Positions 1 to 10,092 of a DNA stretch of 64,000 bases are shown here, one piece after another; within the stretch, counting starts at the first letter, position 1, and the number at the start of each line of letters is the position of its first letter. Source of the stretch: Locusta migratoria (taxonomy: Eukaryota; Arthropoda; Insecta; Orthoptera; Acrididae); NCBI GenBank assembly GCA_026315105.1, contig CM048744.1, positions 358,857,168-358,921,167 on the forward strand, read 5' to 3'. Under the pieces are notes generated by a model. It saw only the letters and a program-made list of their open reading frames with translations, ran no database searches and had not been told where the DNA came from. The translations under genes were made by a program, and so were the position numbers.

Positions 1-553
1 ATGAGAGTATCCAAAAGTCTGATGTGACAAAATAATATTATGTAAATTTAGTGTACCAATAATCATGTAGAAAATGACATGTTACTTAATTTACACTAAG
101 GCCACGAGTGTCCTATATTCATTGGACATTGTAAACATCAACACACTATGCTGGTGCTTTTGTAAGTAAAATTTTATCATACTAAATACACCAGAGGTAT
201 ACTTTATCTGCGTGTAAATGTAATCACTCCACCTCTACGTGCAGAAGCATTTTCCTACATGACACCAGCTATAAGAAGTGGTGGGAAGTGAGAGCATGTT
301 TAATAAGATGCAACAGAAATTATCTCTGGTTCCTCAAAGAGGGTACCTGACTATATTCACAAGAAAAGAAACACTCTTTTAATTTGCGGTTATGCAAAAC
401 AGTAATTGACATCATGCTTATTGCTTAATGTGGCTGTTGGCTGTCACAGTGAGATTTTCCTTTATATTAATAGTGAATAGCGTAAATATAGGCACTTGGA
501 TTTTCATCACAATACAGCATATAAGAATAAGTCATGTAATTTAGTTTAGAGAC
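1..553. other. Unassigned sequence, probably ASPH intron
   Basis: This stretch is AT-rich and has no convincing open frame, splice-flanked exon or repeat that I can name. It ends at the target duplication of the first Penelope-like element. It is called intronic only because a phase-0 ASPH exon follows at 5198 on the same strand. Confidence 0.4.
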
Positions 554-1201
554 AATACAATAACAGTTTACAACTCACCACAAGGACATAACAACTGAGC
601 TGCAACAACCACATAGACACACACATATTACACTTGAGCTATTGACCATGGCCTTCTTAGAATAAAGAACATTCAAGCAATCACTCGGGCACATTTCAGT
701 CACACAAACATAATCTCCGGCTGCTACACTCTGAATCACACTCTGCAGTGTGGAAATTTGGGGTGGGGAGAGGGGGGGGGATAGGAAGGTTACATCACAG
801 TGTTTGGCATGGTTACAGCATGGCCTTACAGAGCATGTATGTATTAGATGGGTGGAATAAGATGCAGCTGAGGAATGGAGGGTTGAGTTTGGTGAGGGGA
901 GGAAAGCGAAACAAAACACACACGCACGCACGCGCGCTTGTTTCTTTTTGCTTTCCTCTCCTCACCTACGTTCCCACTCTGTTCTTGCTGCATCTCGTTC
1001 CACCTATCTATTACGTATATGCTCTGTAAGGCTATGGTGTATCCATCCCAACAAATGTGATGCAACCTTCCTATCCCCCCCTCCCCTATTTCCTTACTGC
1101 AGAGTGTGATTCAGAGTACAGCAGCCAGAGATGACAGTTATGAGACTGTGAAGTGTGCCTGCGTGAATGATCGTTCTGAAGAAGGCCATGCCCAATAGCT
1201 T

Positions 1202-1247
<46 letters not shown>

Positions 1248-1326
1248 CTGTCGCAGCTCATCGTTACATCTTTGTGGTGAGTTGTAAACTGCCCTTATTA
1301 TATTGTTCAACCTGCAGTTTCCGTTA
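554..1326 (+). mobile_element. Penelope-like element, non-coding inverted dimer (copy 1)
   Basis: The two ends are inverted copies: CAGTTTACAACTCACC at about 565 and GGTGAGTTGTAAACTG at 1276-1291. The arms continue inward through the CTTCTTAGAA/TTCTGAAGAAGGCCATG block to a (CACG)n-like centre near 920-940. A short unpaired tail follows the right arm (1292-1326), as in the coding copy at 2485-3418. Near-matching TTAGTTTAGAGAC (541-553) and TTAGTTTGAGAC (1327-1338) look like a target duplication. A (GT)n run occupies 1204-1246. The arms have diverged, so the copy is not young. Assignment to Penelope-like elements rests on the shared ends with the copy that has a GIY-YIG endonuclease. Confidence 0.6.
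1204..1246. repeat. (TG)n microsatellite inside the PLE arm
   Basis: An uninterrupted TG run of about 43 bases lies within the right arm of the first Penelope-like element. Confidence 0.95.
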
Positions 1327-1338
1327 TTAGTTTGAGAC

Positions 1339-2471
1339 TAATTATTTCTTTTGTGAATAAGAAGTCTGGCATTCAGGTCTTGTTTTTAAAGTTATGTTTA
1401 TCTGAAACAAGTGTAGCCTAGTGAGAACATAAGTTTCATTATTATTATTATTATCAACTTGATTGTCCACATTGGACCACTTCACTCGTTCCAATTCACT
1501 TTTTCTTCAAAGGTTGCAGTACTAGTTTGATGTTGTTCTGCCCATTACCTTCTCATTCATTCTGATTGTGATTTCCTCAGTTCGTCTGAAATCTGCACAG
1601 GCTTTGTGTGTGTCATTTCTACTGGAAATTTATAACTTTGTTCTCTGCATCAGCAATTTTGAGTCAAACTGCTTCGAGGTCCTCTTGAATTTCTTGACCC
1701 AATGTCCTGTCACCTTTCTGAGACTTCCCATCACTAGTTCTCGTAAAATTCTTTTCTCTGGCAGTCTTTAGATGTGAAAGAAGTAATATATACTTTTCTA
1801 TTTCATGTAATAATAGGCCCTGAAAGGGCACCAAAATGAAATGCTTGCACTAAGTTAAGAGACATAAGATAATTTTACTGTATAAGATATTTTTATTGCA
1901 CGTCAAGGGCTTCCAAGAAGAAATTGAGAGGCTAGGTGTTCTAGAAAAGATATTGCAGTGTTGAACAAAAGTAATTTATAGTATTGATTTGGAGTGGTAT
2001 AGAAGACAAATTAATTTTATGAAGACCTGTATTAGAACTTTAAATTACATGTTTGTTTCCGAATTAAGTGCTTATAATTGTAAACAAAAATAAAGCAGAG
2101 TAATTTAAAGAAAGAACATCATAAACTTTACTTACTCCAATAATTCATCAGTATTTTTGCCGAAGATAATTTAAATTGGGATTGGTTCAAGATTATCCCT
2201 TTTTGTTAATAAGCGGGTTTTGTTAGTGTTCAGAAGTTGGAGGTCACAGTAGATGTTTCTCATGTGCCCAGGTGGAGAAAGAGAAAATAGGATTGGTTCC
2301 AGTAACAGTTTCTTCAGACTATTATGTCATCTAATATGTGTTTAATTTAAAAATGTCATCAGGTAGCAAAGTCTAATAAGTTGGTATTCAGTATTGGTTG
2401 GATTCAGAATGTAGTAACTGGAGATGACAGTTGTGTGTCTGTGAAATATGACTATGTGATTCTGTAAATAA
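1339..2471. other. Intron, no gene seen
   Basis: AT-rich sequence with a short (ATT)n near 1440 and a more GC-balanced block at about 1470-1770 that may be an old retroelement piece (no recognisable protein). No exon or RNA gene is supported. Confidence 0.4.
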
Positions 2472-2484
2472 TAGTAATTTTTTT

Positions 2485-3418
2485 AATATAATGAGGACAG
2501 TTTACAACTCACCGCAAAGACGTGGCGACGAGCTGCGACAGGCACATACAAAAGACACACACATACAACACATTCAGCTATCGGCCATGGCCATGGCCAT
2601 GGCCTTCCTATTCCAGTCCTGTCACAGGCTTATCCTACCCTATCAGAGGCCGGGCCACTTGTGAAAGCAGCCATGTAATTTACCAACTGTGCTGCAAGCA
2701 CTGTACAGCTTTCTATATTGGCATGACCACCAACCAGCTGTCCATTAGGATGAATGGCCACCGCCAAACTGTGGCCAAAAACAAGGTGGACCACCCTGTG
2801 GCACAGCATGCAGTGGAGCACATGCTTGATTTCAATGACTGCTTCACAACCCGGGCCATCTGGATCCTCCCATCCACCACCAGCTTTTCTGAACTGCACA
2901 GATGGGAGTTATCCCTACAATACATTCTCCGATCCCGAAATCAACCAGGCCTCAACCTATGATAACTTCCCTATATATATATTTTTCCATACCTTACAGT
3001 TCCTACCTCTCTATCCCAAACCTCGCCTATTTTGAGTGGTGTGTGAATGTGTGATCGTGTGTTTCCCGCCTCCCCACTCCATTCCTAAGCTGCATCTCGC
3101 TATTCCCATCTAACCCATCCCCACCACCGTGACGTAACCTTTCTATCCCCTCCCCCTCCCCTCCCCTCCCGTCCCCGATTCGCTGCAGAGCGTGATTCGA
3201 AGTGTGGCAGTCGGAGGTGATGGTTGTATGACTGTGTTGTGTGCCTGTGTGATTGCGTGAGTGCTCTATTTTCTGAAGAAGGCCATGGCCGATAGCTGAA
3301 TGTGTTGTATGTGTGTGTCTTTTGTATGTGCCTGTCGCAGCTCGTCGCCACGTCTTTGCGGTGAGTTGTAAACTGTCCTCATTATATTATTTATTCCAAC
3401 CTGGACTTTCCATTATTA
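2485..3418 (+). mobile_element. Penelope-like element with GIY-YIG endonuclease (copy 2)
   Basis: The element is bounded by an exact 13-base target duplication, TAGTAATTTTTTT, at 2472-2484 and 3419-3431. About 120 bases at each end are inverted copies (AATATAATGAGGACAGTTTAC at the left matches the right arm ending near 3388). About 30 unpaired bases follow the right arm. The middle holds an endonuclease frame on + and a C-rich untranslated part (3130-3175). The structure agrees with a 5'-truncated Penelope insertion with terminal repeats in inverted orientation and a short 3' extension, features known for this group. The reverse transcriptase is absent. Confidence 0.75.
2522..2962 (+). pseudogene. 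GIY-YIG endonuclease domain of a Penelope-like element, truncated
   Basis: The frame gives 146 residues. The first 40 or so come from the inverted terminal repeat (including a PWPWPWP run) and are not protein family sequence. From about residue 42 it matches the C-terminal endonuclease of Penelope-like polyproteins: a Cys-rich start (CESSHVIYQLCCKHC), FYIGMT as the YIG half, LSIRMNGHR with the catalytic Arg, a His pair (VAQHAVEHM), RWELSLQYIL with the conserved Glu, and RNQPGLN at the end. The family enzyme nicks target DNA for reverse transcription. The reverse transcriptase that should precede it is missing, so this is a dead copy, though the domain frame itself is intact. The apparent start Met is fortuitous. 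Confidence 0.75.
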
Positions 3419-3431
3419 TAGTAATTTTTTT

Positions 3432-5197
3432 CTTTTTCCTGATGGTCAGTGGTTGTAAGCTAAAATTGTGTGTGTGTGTGCGCGAGTAGCGCAAATTCAG
3501 TTGCTACTTATTCATGTCATCTATTCACAGCAGTAAGTTGTAAAATTTATTTTGACTTTTTGCTGTTGTGGGTAAATGACAAAGAACAATGATGAGTTGC
3601 ATGTGATTTTCCATACAAACCAATTTCCATTGGTATCCTCCTTTTGGAAGAAGTCTTGCAAAATCAATGGCAATCCATTTCTTTTAGTCTTGCATAAGTT
3701 GTACATAAACTGAACATCAAAACAAATTTTGTAGATCAGCTATATTCCATTCCATGAAGCACATAATGTGCTAGTTAGTGTAGCGTAGTGTAGTGTTTCT
3801 TGTAGCGCTGTAAGGGATTTGTTAGAATGCACCAAGTCTTTTTGAGACTCTAAAGAAAGAGATTCTTATCTTTGCTTATAACAAATATTTCATTTATTTT
3901 TCACAATATCATTACAGATCACATACAGGAATTATACGCACTGTATCTATTGTATTAAAGGTGTGTGTTTGGGTGACTGTTATAGTTCATAGAATGATTG
4001 TATTGATGATTTATTCAATCTATATAACAGAGCATTTACTCGAGTTGGGATAAAATTTTGCTACCTTCCATTAATTCTTGTGAAGTATATTCAAACTGCA
4101 TTTAAAGTTCTATGAAAGTGGAGAAAATATGGCATCTGATTTTGAGAGACACTATGAAATATGTTCTTTCTGTGAGTTTTTGTAAAAGCCATTAATATAT
4201 TCCTGACAAAATGGTGATTGTTGGGCAGCTAAACAATTTGTTTCAATAATTTGAAAAATCAGGTTGTCCATGATCACTTCTAAATCATTTTATTTATAAG
4301 TGGTTTAACAGATCTATGCTGTTGTCATCAGATCTTTTAACATATAATAATCTTGCAAGTCACAGTGATATTGCACCATCCCACAGCAAAAGGTAGCCAG
4401 GAAAATCTGAATGTCAGGTGTAAAATACAAATCATTTCACATTGATGTCTCAACAAACTCTGCCACTTACTGCCCTATTGGGGACTGACATCAAGTTACA
4501 ATTGCTGTTGTGATGTTATGTGTGTGAGGATACAACATGAATGTGTGTGTTTTTTCTTAATATATTTATTGCCTTCTGTATTTGACATTTTCGTTTTCCT
4601 ACATACCTTTTATTGTAGGACGAAACTACATCCTCTTTGTGACTTCCAATAATCTGAACTTCTGTTAATATGTTAGATACATTGATAGCAGCAAAGATCT
4701 GTCGAAATAAGTCATTTAAGTGATCGTGGGCTAACTTGATTTTTCCGATTATTGAAAACTCTTAGTGAAACTCTTCAAATATTTTCTTAAAGAACAAGAC
4801 AAACAAAGAAAATCCTGCACAGAGTGATAATTAATGAAGTATAATCTCATAGAATGTAGTGTACTGAAGAAGCACAAATGAAAGGAATAGGAAATGCAAC
4901 AAAGGAGAAAAACCACTACAAATGCTGCATCAAGAGACTGAGCCTCTTTATTATGTAACTTGACACATTGAGGTTAATTTATTGATTGTGAAACTTTAAT
5001 TCTAGACAAGTAAATCATAAAGCCATCTCTAAACAGCCAGACTTTTCCTTTGCACAGAACCATTGCATTGTCATATTTTTTTATTTTTTTCTGTGGATCC
5101 TATTGTAAAAACCTGTAGTTTGTTAGCATACCCACAAGTTGCTTTTGTTATACAGAATTTTATCAGTAATGTCATTGCTTTCTTGATATATTTGTAG
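3432..5197. other. Intron, no gene seen
   Basis: AT-rich intronic sequence with a short (GT)n near 3469. Scanning both strands I found no acidic exon or transposon protein. The last bases form the T-rich acceptor tract of the first ASPH exon. Confidence 0.45.
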
Positions 5198-5312
5198 GAT
5201 GGAGGTGAAATGAAAAGCAGCAAACTATCACAGCATAAGACTGCGGAAGAAGAAGAAGAAGAAGAAGAAGAAGAAGAGGAGGGCGGAGAGGATGAACCTG
5301 AGCCATCAGGAG
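5198..5312 (+). CDS. ASPH: ASPH internal exon 1 of window (acidic linker, (GAA)10)
   Basis: This is an internal exon of the aspartyl/asparaginyl beta-hydroxylase gene, first in this window. The acceptor is TTTGTAG and the donor is AG/GTAAGT. Of the three possible phases only phase 0 lacks a stop. It gives 38 codons plus one base, so it ends in phase 1 and fits the next exon. The peptide starts DGGEMKSSKLSQHK and then carries 12 consecutive Glu encoded by (GAA)10(GAG)2 at 5246-5281, followed by GGEDEPEPSG. This composition matches the acidic luminal linker that separates the membrane anchor from the TPR and catalytic parts in ASPH proteins. Identification depends on the phase-consistent chain to the recognisable exons at 60.6-61.1 kb; alone, the exon is low-complexity. 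The trinucleotide run may be length-variable. Exons upstream of this one lie outside the window or were not recognised. Confidence 0.72.
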
Positions 5313-6508
5313 GTAAGTTTCAAATGCATTGTTAGTATGTATGTGACATTGGTGTCTTATGTGGTACATTATCAATTCCTAGTTTCCTTCTTTGTAGGAT
5401 ATCAGACATATTTAGAAAATAATGTAATGCTGATAAATATATGCATGAAATATATTCAATTTTCAGTTAGTGAGTGTAATGTGTTGATACTGATCTTTTG
5501 TTAATAATTCGAAATGTAATTAAAGTGAAAATAATTCCCAGCTTGTGTGGCAGTATTCTCTGTAAAGGTTGAATACCATGCTCTCCACACAAAACACTGA
5601 ATTAGTACCTGGGACTTGAGTCAACATTATATATTTGTAATGGGGATCTGCTGTAATTCAAAAAATTAAAGCTTAGTAATTGGTTTTCACAGTATTTAAG
5701 TACTTATATGTGGTGTGCACCATTCACTGATTAAATGGTAGCATACCTTTCGGGGGGGGGGGGGGGGGGGAGGGGTTGACACATAAAGGAATTCAGGAAA
5801 AGTTTCCTTATTTTAAGCTTCTCATTTGTCATAAATTATACCAAGTGGTGATCCAAATAAATGTTCTGTGGGGCAGCTGCTAGTAGTGGTACATAAATGT
5901 AATTGTGAAATGAGGGGGTGTTTGCCTAAAATAATTTCTTTCTCAGAATTGAAGGAAGTTAAGTTGCTGGTTATCCACAATATTTTGTCAGTGTAACTTC
6001 TTGCAACTGTCAGGTATACTATGGATGAGTAGCCATCTATCCCCATTGGCATGTATCCATGCTTGGTTATCCATTCTGAAAAAGGCTGTTATTGCCTTAC
6101 TTTACTATATGTCACTGGTTGTGTGTATGTTGTCTTTTTGTAGCTGAGCTACGGTGGTTTTTAAGATAGAAAGTGGGCACACCATGCAGTCTGAGCAAAG
6201 AGTCGGAATACAGTGGAGCATCACTTATGTACCTCTTGCCTTTGCCATACACAGTAATGATTTCATGGTCTTTGGTGACCAAGGTGTGCTTCACATCTTT
6301 CTGCAACTGACTTCTGCTAGAGAAAAAATTACATGATCAAAAATAGATTTCCACCACCATAACGTCTCCCAAAATTACTTTTATTTTATCGGAAACCTGG
6401 TAAAATAGTTGCTTACAGCCACCTCTATGATGGAGGTAAATGCACATCTCCATTCTTAGTGGAGAATTGTACACACTCTTCAGAATGAATAGAACATTTC
6501 AGTTTATT
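5313..6508. other. Intron with a poly(G) run
   Basis: The sequence has no supported gene. A homopolymer of 19 G at 5752-5770, followed by AGGGG, is the only outstanding feature. It may be a copy-number-unstable site or a sequencing difficulty. Confidence 0.5.
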
Positions 6509-6520
6509 TTCTTTTTATTT

Positions 6521-6718
6521 CAAATTTTTAAATGTTTGTAAAGCTTATAGGACTTAACTGCGGGGTCATCAGTTCCTAAACTTACAAACTACTTCTAGAC
6601 TAACTTATACTAAAGACGACACAAACATCCATGCCCGAGGGAGGATTCGAACCTCCGACGCGGGAGGCCGCGCAATTTGCAATGTGGCGCTCCAGACCGC
6701 TTGGCTACTCCCTGCGGC
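6521..6718 (-). mobile_element. tRNA-derived SINE (Leu/Ser-type head)
   Basis: An exact 12-base duplication, TTCTTTTTATTT, flanks the element (6509-6520 and 6719-6730). Read on the - strand it starts GCCGCAGGGAGTAGCCAAGC with an A-box-like GTAGCCAAGCGGTC, has a B-box GGAGGTTCGAATCCTCC, and ends in a tRNA-unrelated tail with GTCATCAGTTCCTAAACTTA on +. The pattern matches a SINE family I remember as very abundant in locust genomes. RNA polymerase III transcription would run leftward. Confidence 0.8.
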
Positions 6719-6730
6719 TTCTTTTTATTT

Positions 6731-8981
6731 ATTTATATGGTACCATTCAGTTTGCATTGAAACATTTTTTAAACTTCTAATTATGTCGTGTAAATTTACA
6801 AGTAGTGTTAACATGGCAAATTACTTTCAGAATTGGTATACACCATAGCAACATAATTTTTGCCCTATAGTGGATACTTAATGTCAGCAGCCGTGGTTGA
6901 TGACTGCTACCTGCAAATGACAACCTGAAGGTTAAGCAACATAACGGTGTACTGGCATTTTGAAGTACATTAGGAGGTCTTTATTGACCAAGATAATACA
7001 AAACTGTCCCATCTGGTTAAATTTGGCCTCTGTACATGAATTATGTACAACAGTGGAAAGGATACTAAGGAAATGCAGAAGGTGTAATAAATAATACTGA
7101 CTGTTTACCAAGCCACAGTTTTCGAATTCACATATGTGCGCTTTTGTGTGTCTGTATTTTTTTTTTTTTATTATTGATCTATTTTTATTTCACAGTTAAG
7201 TATTTTTGTTTTAGTATCATCAGGTGTATTCTTTCATTCTCTACTGCTATTGAATGTAAGCAAAGATCCAAACTTTTTATTGAACACTTTGCAATTCTAA
7301 AATTACTAAAAAACCTCACCATAAAGACATAAATATGGCAAGCAATGCTAACTGATCTATACACAACTGAAAACTTGTGGTACTAGCAGAAGTGGCAGAA
7401 TGGTAGTTTGGCTTTGTGGCACTTAGTATACTAGAGCAGTCCTTTTTGCTGCACATTACTCCACCTACCATCTTTTTCCATGCCCATCACTCCAGTATCA
7501 GACTGGCAGTTACATGTAAGTGATGAAATTGGAGATAAACGAAATATAAATGGAAGGTACAAAGACTGAAGGAGAGACTGTGTACCAGCAAATAGGAATA
7601 GAAAAATATGAAATATGACACATGAAGAAGCAGACAAAATAAGAAGGGCAAACAGAAAAGTAAAGAAAAAAAAGTACATTGAAGAATCTGTCACAAAAAG
7701 TATACTGGGCATTGTGAGAACGATTGTACAATGTAAACTGTTTACACTCTCTGTGTGTTCAGGTGTGTACATGCCAGTGATTCATGCTGAAAAGCACTCA
7801 CCAGTAAATGATTCATACCATGTGAATTGTTTAAAATTAACTCTTCATTTTATTCTGCACATTTTTGTAGTAATGGGACTAGAAAAAATATTTCAGTGGA
7901 ATGGTGTATCATGTTATGGACCATACTATGTCTATTACAGAACTTAGTGGGATAGCAAAGATTATTTTTGGAAATGTCACAGGGGTTCTGGTATGTGTTT
8001 TGTGTGGGTGCATATAATTCTGTTAAACTACGATTGAAGGATCTTGACTTCTGTTGTGAGAAAATGACAGTCCCTTTCATAAAACTGCATAAATGTTACT
8101 TGCATTTGTGTTATCAATGTCTAATTTTTCTGCTTCTAATTAATTTCCTTCAGGTCTCTCTGTGCCTGTATTTCATGACAAAGTATCAGATTAACAATCC
8201 GATACCAGTGCAAGATATTTATTTTTAAACTTTTGATTGCTGCAATTTGCTGCAAAAGAATTATAAGAAATTGAAATTTACTGTAGACATTAGAATCAGA
8301 CCTTCATAAATTTATGTGCTTCTTAATTTGCTTTTGGTAATGTTATAGAACTAATATCATATATTAAAATGCTAATTTATACAGAACATACCACAAATTC
8401 TCTTTAGAATGGTAGATATATTGTAAATGTTTTGATTAATTTTATTAGTGTTAATTTGATTAGATGAACACTTTATTGTAATTTTATTTTTTAACAGTTG
8501 TAATTAAAACCTGACTGTATGAGAGTTAAAGATTTTGAGTGACACTATGAAATAGCTTTCATCTTTCTGTAAATTGTTGTGTAGAAAATTAATAAAACTG
8601 TGCAAATATTTAATAAAAAGATAGAGAAAATACCATGTGAATTAAGTATATAATGGAGTCATTACTAGTGATCCTGTCATAGCTGCCAGTAAATTACACA
8701 GAGAATGTCCTGATAAACGAGTGACATGATAAAGCAGTATCGTAGTTACTAAAATACTTCATTGATTGTGCACAGCTCCTTCAGACCTTCGTAATAGAAA
8801 ATTTGGCAGTTGTTAGATCAGGAGTTCCACATCTGCTTCGAAATGGGTACAGTAGAGCTGCCAATTCTGGGACTTTGTCTCCTGATGGTAGCACTGTTAC
8901 CGTGTTGCTATTTTATCATATTACATTATTGAAGTTCTCTTCAAAGAATGTTTCCAATGTCAAATTGGTATAATTCAGGAG
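6731..8981. other. Intron, no gene seen
   Basis: AT-rich sequence without splice-flanked exons. Frames up to about 110 codons around 7430-7950 are composition shadows with no recognisable domain. Confidence 0.45.
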
Positions 8982-9202
8982 CTATAAACATTAAAAATTA
9001 CTTACCCAAATCACAGGTTCACCGATAGACACAAATAAAAACACACACAAACATTCAAGCTTTAGCAACCATTGGTCGCTTCTTCAGAAAAAGAGGAAGG
9101 AAGGAGAGGAGAAAGGGATACAGGTTTTAAGGAAGTGGAAATGAAGTCATGCCAATGCCAGGAGTGGAAGGACTTAACTTGGGGGGGGGGGAGGAGAGTA
9201 AG

Positions 9203-9206
<4 letters not shown>

Positions 9207-9266
<60 letters not shown>
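9207..9266. repeat. (CA)n microsatellite
   Basis: A pure CA run of about 60 bases lies in the centre of the first tandem PLE unit. Confidence 0.95.
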
Positions 9267-9268
<2 letters not shown>

Positions 9269-9354
9269 GGCAGACATTCTCCTCTCCTTCCTTCCTTTTT
9301 TTCTGAAGAAGTGACCAATGGTTGCAAAAGCTTGAATGTTCGTGTGTGTTTTTA

Positions 9355-9357
<3 letters not shown>

Positions 9358-9423
<66 letters not shown>
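9358..9423. repeat. (GT)n microsatellite
   Basis: A pure GT run of about 66 bases lies in the right arm of the same PLE unit, facing the CA run at 9207-9266 so that the transcript could fold on itself. Confidence 0.95.
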
Positions 9424-9426
<3 letters not shown>

Positions 9427-10092
9427 CTGGTGGGTGGGTTTTTTTTTCCTTCCCTATCGGCGAACCTGTGATTGGGTACGTCAAACTAACTTTATTTTTA
9501 AACAAAAATAAAAATAGAAAAGAGATGACTTACCAAAAGGACCGGCTCGTCGATAGATACGAATACAAATCACACACAAACACACATACAAGCTTTCGCC
9601 ACCACTGGCAGCTTCTTCGGGAAAAAGAGGAAGGAAGGAGAGGAGAAAGGGAAGGATACGGGTTTTAATGAATTGGAAAGGAGCCATTCCAATCCCAGGA
9701 GTGGAAGGACTTACCTTAGGGGACAAAAAGGAAGGTAAACAAATACACACACACTCACACATATCCACATGCAAACACACCTAGGCAGACATTTGTAGGT
9801 ACAAATGTTTACCTTCCTTTTTGTCCCCTAAGGTAAGTCCTTCCACTCCTGGGATTGGAATGGCTCCTTTTCCACTTCCTTAAAACCTGTATCCTTCCCT
9901 TTCTCCTCTCCTTCCTTCCTCTTTTTCCCAAAGAAGCTGCCAGTGGTGGCGAAAGCTCAAATGTTTGTGTGTTTTTGTGTGTGTTTTATGTTTGTGTCGA
10001 TGAGCCTGCACTTTAGGTAAGTCAAAAATCTTTATTTTATACATATTTTTCCCCCCAGGAAAGTCTCCTTCTATAAAATTAAAAATTACTTC

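Larger units (their letters stand above)
9004..10071. mobile_element. Two Penelope-like elements in tandem, each an inverted dimer
   Basis: The pair is flanked by near-identical 21-22-base repeats, CTATAAA(C)ATTAAAAATTACTT, at 8982-9003 and 10072-10092, so it probably integrated as one unit. The first unit (9004-about 9500) has ends TCACAGGTTCACCGATAGAC and GGCGAACCTGTGATTGGG. The second (about 9505-10071) has ends GGCTCGTCGATAGATACG and GTGTCGATGAGCCTGC. Each unit contains a purine-rich AGGAAGGAAGGAGAGGAG block on the left arm and its complement on the right. The second ends in TATTTTTCCCCCCAGGA, like other 3' ends of this family here. No protein is encoded. Tandem arrangement is known for Penelope-like elements. 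Confidence 0.65.

Noticed and set aside
9062..9780. Several frames of 80-147 codons with poly-(Cys-Val) or poly-(Thr-His)
   Set aside because: They are translations of (CA)n/(GT)n inside the tandem Penelope-like units.
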